A stretch of DNA of 33,693 bases from Pseudomonas sp. Q11 (GTDB taxonomy: Bacteria > Pseudomonadota > Gammaproteobacteria > Pseudomonadales > Pseudomonadaceae), in assembly GCF_024494355.1 (NCBI RefSeq), contig NZ_JAKNQY010000039.1:1-33693 (forward strand), given 5' to 3'. The notes beneath the pieces are model-generated. The model was not told the origin of the DNA. It did no database searches and saw only the letters and a program-made list of their open reading frames with translations. Below are positions 30,819 to 33,693 of the stretch, one piece after another (position 1 is the first letter of the stretch; every line of letters starts with the position of its first letter). The position numbers were made by a program, and so were the translations under genes.

Positions 30819-30827
30819 ACAGACTGT
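30819..30827. promoter_or_regulatory. LysR-type box candidate
   Basis: ACAGACTGT is a 9-bp perfect palindrome in the 126-bp gap between the divergent LysR and SDR genes, within a wider T-N11-A setting. Its position fits a LysR site, but the short length makes it tentative. Confidence 0.4.
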
Positions 30828-30917
30828 ATCTATAAGCCTCTACACAGCCCATCACCAAATCCTGATACTCGCGCCATCAACCGCGGCCTCTCGCCTCGGC
30901 ACTTCTTGGAGAAAACC

Positions 30918-31664
30918 ATGAGCACTCAAACATTGAGCGGTAAAGTCGCCTTGATCCAGGGCGGTTCCCGCGGCATTGGCGCCGCCATCGTCAAGCGCCT
31001 GGCAGCAGGAGGCGCCGCCGTGGCCTTCACCTACGTCAGCTCCGCGGCCAAGTCCGAAGAACTGCAGAACAGTATCATCGCAGCCGGCGGCAAGGCCCTG
31101 GCAATCAAGGCCGACAGCGCCGACGCAGAGGCCATCCGCAACGCCGTCAATGCCACCGTCGACGCCTTTGGCCGGCTGGACATCCTGGTCAACAACGCCG
31201 GCGTGCTGGCGATGGCACCGCTGGACGAGTTCAAACTCGAAGATTTCGACCAGACCCTGGCGATCAACGTGCGTAGCGTATTCATTGCCACCCAGGCAGC
31301 GGCTCGGCACATGAGCGAAGGTGGACGAGTCATCAACATCGGCAGCACCAACGCCGACCGCATGCCCTTCGCCGGCGGTGGCCCCTATGCCATGAGCAAG
31401 TCCGCGCTGGTGGGCCTGACCAAAGGCCTGGCCCGCGACCTCGGTCCGCGCGGCATCACCGTCAACAACGTGCAGCCCGGCCCGGTGGACACCGACATGA
31501 ATCCGGCCGACGGTGATTTCGCCCCCAGCCTGATGGCGTTGATGGCGGTCGGCCGTTACGGCACCGTCGAAGAAATCGCCAGTTTCGTCGCCTACCTGGC
31601 AGGCCCGGAAGCGGCTTACATCACCGGTGCCAGCCTGACTATCGACGGGGGTTTCGGCGCCTGA
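30918..31664 (+). CDS. Classical SDR oxidoreductase (3-oxoacyl-ACP-reductase-like)
   Basis: A protein of 248 aa with a full catalytic set: cofactor motif IQGGSRGIGAAI near residues 13-24, NNAG in LDILVNNAGVLA, Ser in VINIGSTNADRM, and YAMSK. The end AAYITGASLTIDGGFGA is the standard SDR C-terminus. It should reduce or oxidise a small carbonyl/alcohol with NAD(P)H in the cytoplasm. The ATG at 30918 follows TTGGAGA; the longer frame to 30810 crosses the promoter region and is rejected. It is divergent from the LysR gene that probably regulates it and is followed by a strong terminator. The substrate is unknown. Confidence 0.9.
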   Translation: MSTQTLSGKVALIQGGSRGIGAAIVKRLAAGGAAVAFTYVSSAAKSEELQNSIIAAGGKALAIKADSADAEAIRNAVNATVDAFGRLDILVNNAGVLAMAPLDEFKLEDFDQTLAINVRSVFIATQAAARHMSEGGRVINIGSTNADRMPFAGGGPYAMSKSALVGLTKGLARDLGPRGITVNNVQPGPVDTDMNPADGDFAPSLMALMAVGRYGTVEEIASFVAYLAGPEAAYITGASLTIDGGFGA

Positions 31665-31677
31665 TCCAGGCCATAAA

Positions 31678-31713
31678 AAACGCCGGTCATGGGTTCTACC
31701 ATGACCGGCGTTT
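31678..31713. terminator. Bidirectional factor-independent terminator
   Basis: CGCCGGTCATGG (31681-31692) pairs perfectly with CCATGACCGGCG (31699-31710) around the loop GTTCTA, flanked by AAAAAA and TTTCTT. It lies between the convergent SDR and HAD genes and suits both strands. Confidence 0.95.
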
Positions 31714-31735
31714 CTTATTATGGGTCGCTGTGTCG

Positions 31736-32431
31736 TCAGGCCCATTCCAGTTCTGGCAAACCACACAGGCCTGGCTGGAACATGTTCAGGGAACGAATGA
31801 TCGCGTCGGCATGGGCGTATTTTTCATCGGCCATGGCCGAATCCGGAATGGCAATGGCGGTCATCCCCGCCGCTTTCGCCGCGGTCACTCCGAAGGGTGA
31901 ATCTTCGAACACCAGGCAATCGCGGGGTGCAACACCCAGGCGTCGAGCGGCTGTCAGGAAGATATCCGGTGCCGGTTTCGCCGCGCCGACCTCTGGGTCA
32001 TCCGCCGTGACAATGAAATCGAACAACGCGAACCAGTCCCGATGCAGCGTGGTTTTCAGTGCAAACGACTGGCTCGACGAACTGGTGCCTACCGCAATCG
32101 GAACGTCATGGGCCTTCAAATGCCGCACCAGCTCTTCAGCGCCGGGCATCGCCAGGGCGTGAGGAAAGCGTTCGCGCATCAAGGGCTCGCGGATCACCAG
32201 AAATTCTTCCGGGGTGATCGGCAACTCCAGCGCCCGGACCACATAGTTGGCCAGATCCCCGGCACCGCGCCCGATGATGTTCTGCTTGACGCTCCAATCA
32301 AACGTGCGCCCGTAACGCTCGGCGATGATGGAAGTCACCTCGGTGTAAATGCCCTCGGTGTCCAGCAACAGCCCATCCATGTCGAAGATCACAGCCTTGA
32401 TCGGGCCAAACTCTTGCAGCGGTGCTTTCAT
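31736..32431 (-). CDS. HAD-superfamily phosphatase (sugar-phosphatase/PUDP-like, subfamily IA)
   Basis: A protein of 231 aa. HAD motif I is VIFDMDGLLLDTEGIY (Asp nucleophile near residue 17), a helical cap follows, motif II is VGTSSS, the motif III Lys lies in GAAKPAPDIF, and motif IV is CLVFEDSPFGV. DMDGLLLDTE is characteristic of pseudouridine-5'-phosphatase and related sugar-phosphate phosphatases. The enzyme should hydrolyse a small phosphate ester in the cytoplasm. The ATG at 32431 is chosen because the 56 upstream codons have no homology and include repeat sequence. It is convergent with the SDR across a terminator. The exact substrate is unknown. Confidence 0.88.
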   Translation of the reverse strand: MKAPLQEFGPIKAVIFDMDGLLLDTEGIYTEVTSIIAERYGRTFDWSVKQNIIGRGAGDLANYVVRALELPITPEEFLVIREPLMRERFPHALAMPGAEELVRHLKAHDVPIAVGTSSSSQSFALKTTLHRDWFALFDFIVTADDPEVGAAKPAPDIFLTAARRLGVAPRDCLVFEDSPFGVTAAKAAGMTAIAIPDSAMADEKYAHADAIIRSLNMFQPGLCGLPELEWA

Positions 32432-32573
32432 CGCATCTGATCCGTTATCAACACAAGGTTCCAGAGATGGCTCAGGTTTGGCCAAGGCAAAAGTGTTCGC
32501 CTTAAAGGATTCAGCAGGATAACGAGAGGGGCTAGGTACAGGCAATGGGAAATCTGTGTGGGTGACGGTCACA

Positions 32574-32597
32574 GGCGAGGGAGCGTGCCCCCTCGCC
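32574..32597. repeat. Small palindrome of the GGCGAGGG repeat type
   Basis: GGCGAGGG and CCCTCGCC form an 8-bp stem around an 8-base loop. There is no T-run. It lies between the HAD gene and the stop of the Ser/Gly-rich gene and is probably a dispersed repeat with mild terminator action for the latter. Confidence 0.65.
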
Positions 32598-32632
32598 ATA
32601 ACAAAGATCAGGTTCAGTTGATAAGCGATGCG

Positions 32633-32992
32633 TTATTGGCTTGAACCACTCGAACCGCCGTCCCCGGAGCTACCACCGCTGTCGCTGGTTCCGGCCCCGG
32701 TTCCACTGCTGGAGGCATCGCCGCCCATGGAACTGCCGCCGCTCATTGAGCCGCTGCCCGTACCGGGACTGGTGCTACTACCACTGGCGTCGCTGCCATT
32801 ACCCCCCTCCACTGAACCCGGCGGCAAAGCGCCCCCCGTGCCCGACGGGGTGCCGGCTTCCATCTCGGTGGAGGGTGGCATCCCGCCCTTATCTACGGGG
32901 GGATTGCCGCCCGAGGACTCGGCGAAAACCGCCATGGAACTGACCGACAGAATCCCCGCCAGGGTCAGCGCGGTCACATTTGATTTCATCAT
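32633..32992 (-). CDS. Secreted Ser/Gly-rich low-complexity protein
   Basis: A protein of 119 aa. The signal peptide MMKSNVTALTLAGILSVSSM ends at about VFA (residue 24), so the product should reach the periplasm or beyond. The mature part is almost only Gly, Ser, Thr, Pro, Asp and Glu: GGNPPVDKGGMPPSTEME, then SGSSTSPGTGSGSMSGGSSM and a GGSSGDGGSSGSSQ end. It has no cysteine and no hydrophobic core, so it is likely disordered. A strong AAGGAG precedes the ATG at 32992, so it is probably really expressed. It follows two other small genes on the same strand. I do not recognise a family; an envelope or matrix role is only a guess. Confidence 0.7.
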   Translation of the reverse strand: MMKSNVTALTLAGILSVSSMAVFAESSGGNPPVDKGGMPPSTEMEAGTPSGTGGALPPGSVEGGNGSDASGSSTSPGTGSGSMSGGSSMGGDASSSGTGAGTSDSGGSSGDGGSSGSSQ

Positions 32993-33080
32993 GGTGAGTC
33001 TCCTTTTCAAGGTACCTACCTGATGTGTGGCAATCGTGTCTGGCCGATGGTGCCGATGAATCGACGGGCGGAACCGGTCA

Positions 33081-33284
33081 TCAGCTCGGTTCGCCGGAGG
33101 CATCTTTACCGGCGATATCCGGGTCGTCCGGGCTCGCCTCGATATCATCATCCTCACTCGGCACTTGCTCTACCCCGGCTTCGTCGTCAGGCGGCCGCTG
33201 GTCCCGGCTCAGGGAGTCGGTTGGCGAGGGTAGCGGGTATTCCGGGGTTTCATCGTCGTCAGGGACAGGCGAATCGGCAGTCAT
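33081..33284 (-). CDS. Small acidic, probably disordered protein
   Basis: A protein of 67 aa, rich in Asp, Glu, Pro and Ser: MTADSPVPDDDETPEYPLPS at the start and SEDDDIEASPDDPDIAGKDA near the end, with no hydrophobic segment and no Cys. AGGAGG, a near-ideal ribosome binding site, lies just before the ATG at 33284, which supports translation. It lies 88 bp upstream of the Ser/Gly-rich gene and 69 bp downstream of another acidic mini-gene on the same strand. Short Asp/Glu-rich proteins of this type are common and unassigned in pseudomonads. The function is unknown. Confidence 0.65.
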   Translation of the reverse strand: MTADSPVPDDDETPEYPLPSPTDSLSRDQRPPDDEAGVEQVPSEDDDIEASPDDPDIAGKDASGEPS

Positions 33285-33353
33285 GGCAACCTCCTGATGA
33301 CGGGGCAACACGTCATGCGGTTGAGAGAACACGGACGGTCAGATTGAACGACT

Positions 33354-33521
33354 TCAATCGTAGGATTCGTCCTCGATCTCAGCGTCTTCAACCTCTTCAC
33401 CCTCGATCAAGGGCACCTGGGCGTCATCCATCAGCGAGCCGGGGTCTTCATTGCCCGGATCATTGACGAAAGGAACGCCCGAGGGGCCTTTTTCTTCCGT
33501 ACCTTCGGTTTCCGGGGTCAT
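33354..33521 (-). CDS. Very small acidic protein
   Basis: A protein of 55 aa: MTPETEGTEEKGPSGVPFVN, then DPGNEDPGSLMDDAQVPLIEG and a strongly acidic tail EEVEDAEIEDESYD. It has no membrane segment or Cys and is predicted cytoplasmic and mostly disordered. GAGGCAC precedes the ATG at 33521; the frame open to 33662 contains an unlikely Arg/Trp-rich leader and crosses a promoter candidate. It heads the group of three small minus-strand genes. The function is unknown. Confidence 0.62.
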   Translation of the reverse strand: MTPETEGTEEKGPSGVPFVNDPGNEDPGSLMDDAQVPLIEGEEVEDAEIEDESYD

Positions 33522-33554
33522 GACGTGCCTCGCAATTGCTGATGGGTGTATGAG

Positions 33555-33582
33555 TTCGAGGTGCGCAGAGGGGAAACGTTCC
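33555..33582 (-). promoter_or_regulatory. Candidate AlgU (sigma-22/RpoE)-type promoter
   Basis: On the minus strand GGAACGT (33582-33576) and TCGAA (33559-33555) are separated by 16 bp, close to the AlgU pattern GAACTT-N16/17-TCtgA. It lies about 34 bp before the acidic mini-gene start at 33521. If real, the small-protein group would belong to the envelope-stress regulon. It rests on a short match only. Confidence 0.4.
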
Positions 33583-33624
33583 GGGTAAATAACCACGCGA
33601 AGAAAACGCCAGACAACCCACGGA

Positions 33625-33650
33625 GAACAAAAAACCCGGCTCAAGGCCGT
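33625..33650 (-). terminator. Terminator of an off-window minus-strand gene
   Basis: On the minus strand CGGC-CTTGA-GCCG is followed by GGTTTTTTGTTC. This is a short stem, a five-base loop and a T-run, so transcription entering from the right edge should stop here. The remaining bases to 33693 show no gene. Confidence 0.6.
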
Positions 33651-33693
33651 AATGCTGTTCACTTAAGGAAATGGCGCTTTCTGAGGGGGAGAG

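Noticed and set aside
32574..32597. Factor-independent terminator
   Set aside because: The stem is good, but no T-run follows on either strand; listed as a repeat instead.

Overview
The window looks like chromosomal DNA of a Pseudomonas from the P. fluorescens group. It is GC-rich, and it carries the pseudomonad gene order pabB-thrH-cysH, a complete fpvGHJKCDEF pyoverdine-iron operon, a GntR-controlled prpB-prpC-acnD-prpF methylcitrate cluster, and many REP/REPIN palindromes with the GTGGGAGCGGGCTTGCTCGCGA-type core. I see no phage, insertion sequence, CRISPR array, rRNA or tRNA. All assignments come from reading the sequence; no database search was run.

Layout. 1-8.2 kb: an RhtA/EamA exporter, a small lipoprotein, a TetR regulator divergent from an SDR plus HCCA-isomerase pair, an aminopeptidase P, a LysE exporter, a SHOCT-type lipoprotein, soxR divergent from an ABM monooxygenase with a SoxR box between them, and a VOC protein. 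8.5-14.6 kb: eight tightly coupled genes, fpvG-fpvH-fpvJ-fpvK (periplasmic release of iron from ferripyoverdine) and fpvC-fpvD-fpvE-fpvF (ABC importer with two binding proteins). 14.66-15.29 kb: a tandem array of five REPINs. 15.3-22.1 kb: on the minus strand, GntR regulator-prpB-prpC-acnD-prpF, the methylcitrate cycle for propionyl-CoA, without prpD in the window. 22.4-25.4 kb: a three-gene operon of a secreted retropepsin-like protein, an inactive-transglutaminase/7TM membrane protein and an ATP-grasp ligase. 25.7-28.9 kb: pabB, thrH and cysH with repeats between them. 29.0-33.7 kb: an Asp/Glu/hydantoin-racemase-fold protein lacking its first catalytic Cys, a LysR/SDR divergent pair, a HAD phosphatase, and three small minus-strand genes for low-complexity Ser/Gly-rich or acidic proteins.

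The points most worth a second look are: the retropepsin/transglutaminase-7TM/ATP-grasp operon, whose joint chemistry is not evident; the REPIN array built by duplication of a 271-bp dimer at a junction that looks like a synteny break; the SoxR box in a promoter with a 19-bp spacer; twin operators for the TetR and GntR regulators; two enzymes with substituted catalytic residues (an SDR with Phe for the catalytic Tyr, and a racemase-fold protein with Gly for the first Cys); a 32-bp perfect inverted repeat with two alternative folds; and a cluster of small disordered proteins behind a possible AlgU-type promoter.
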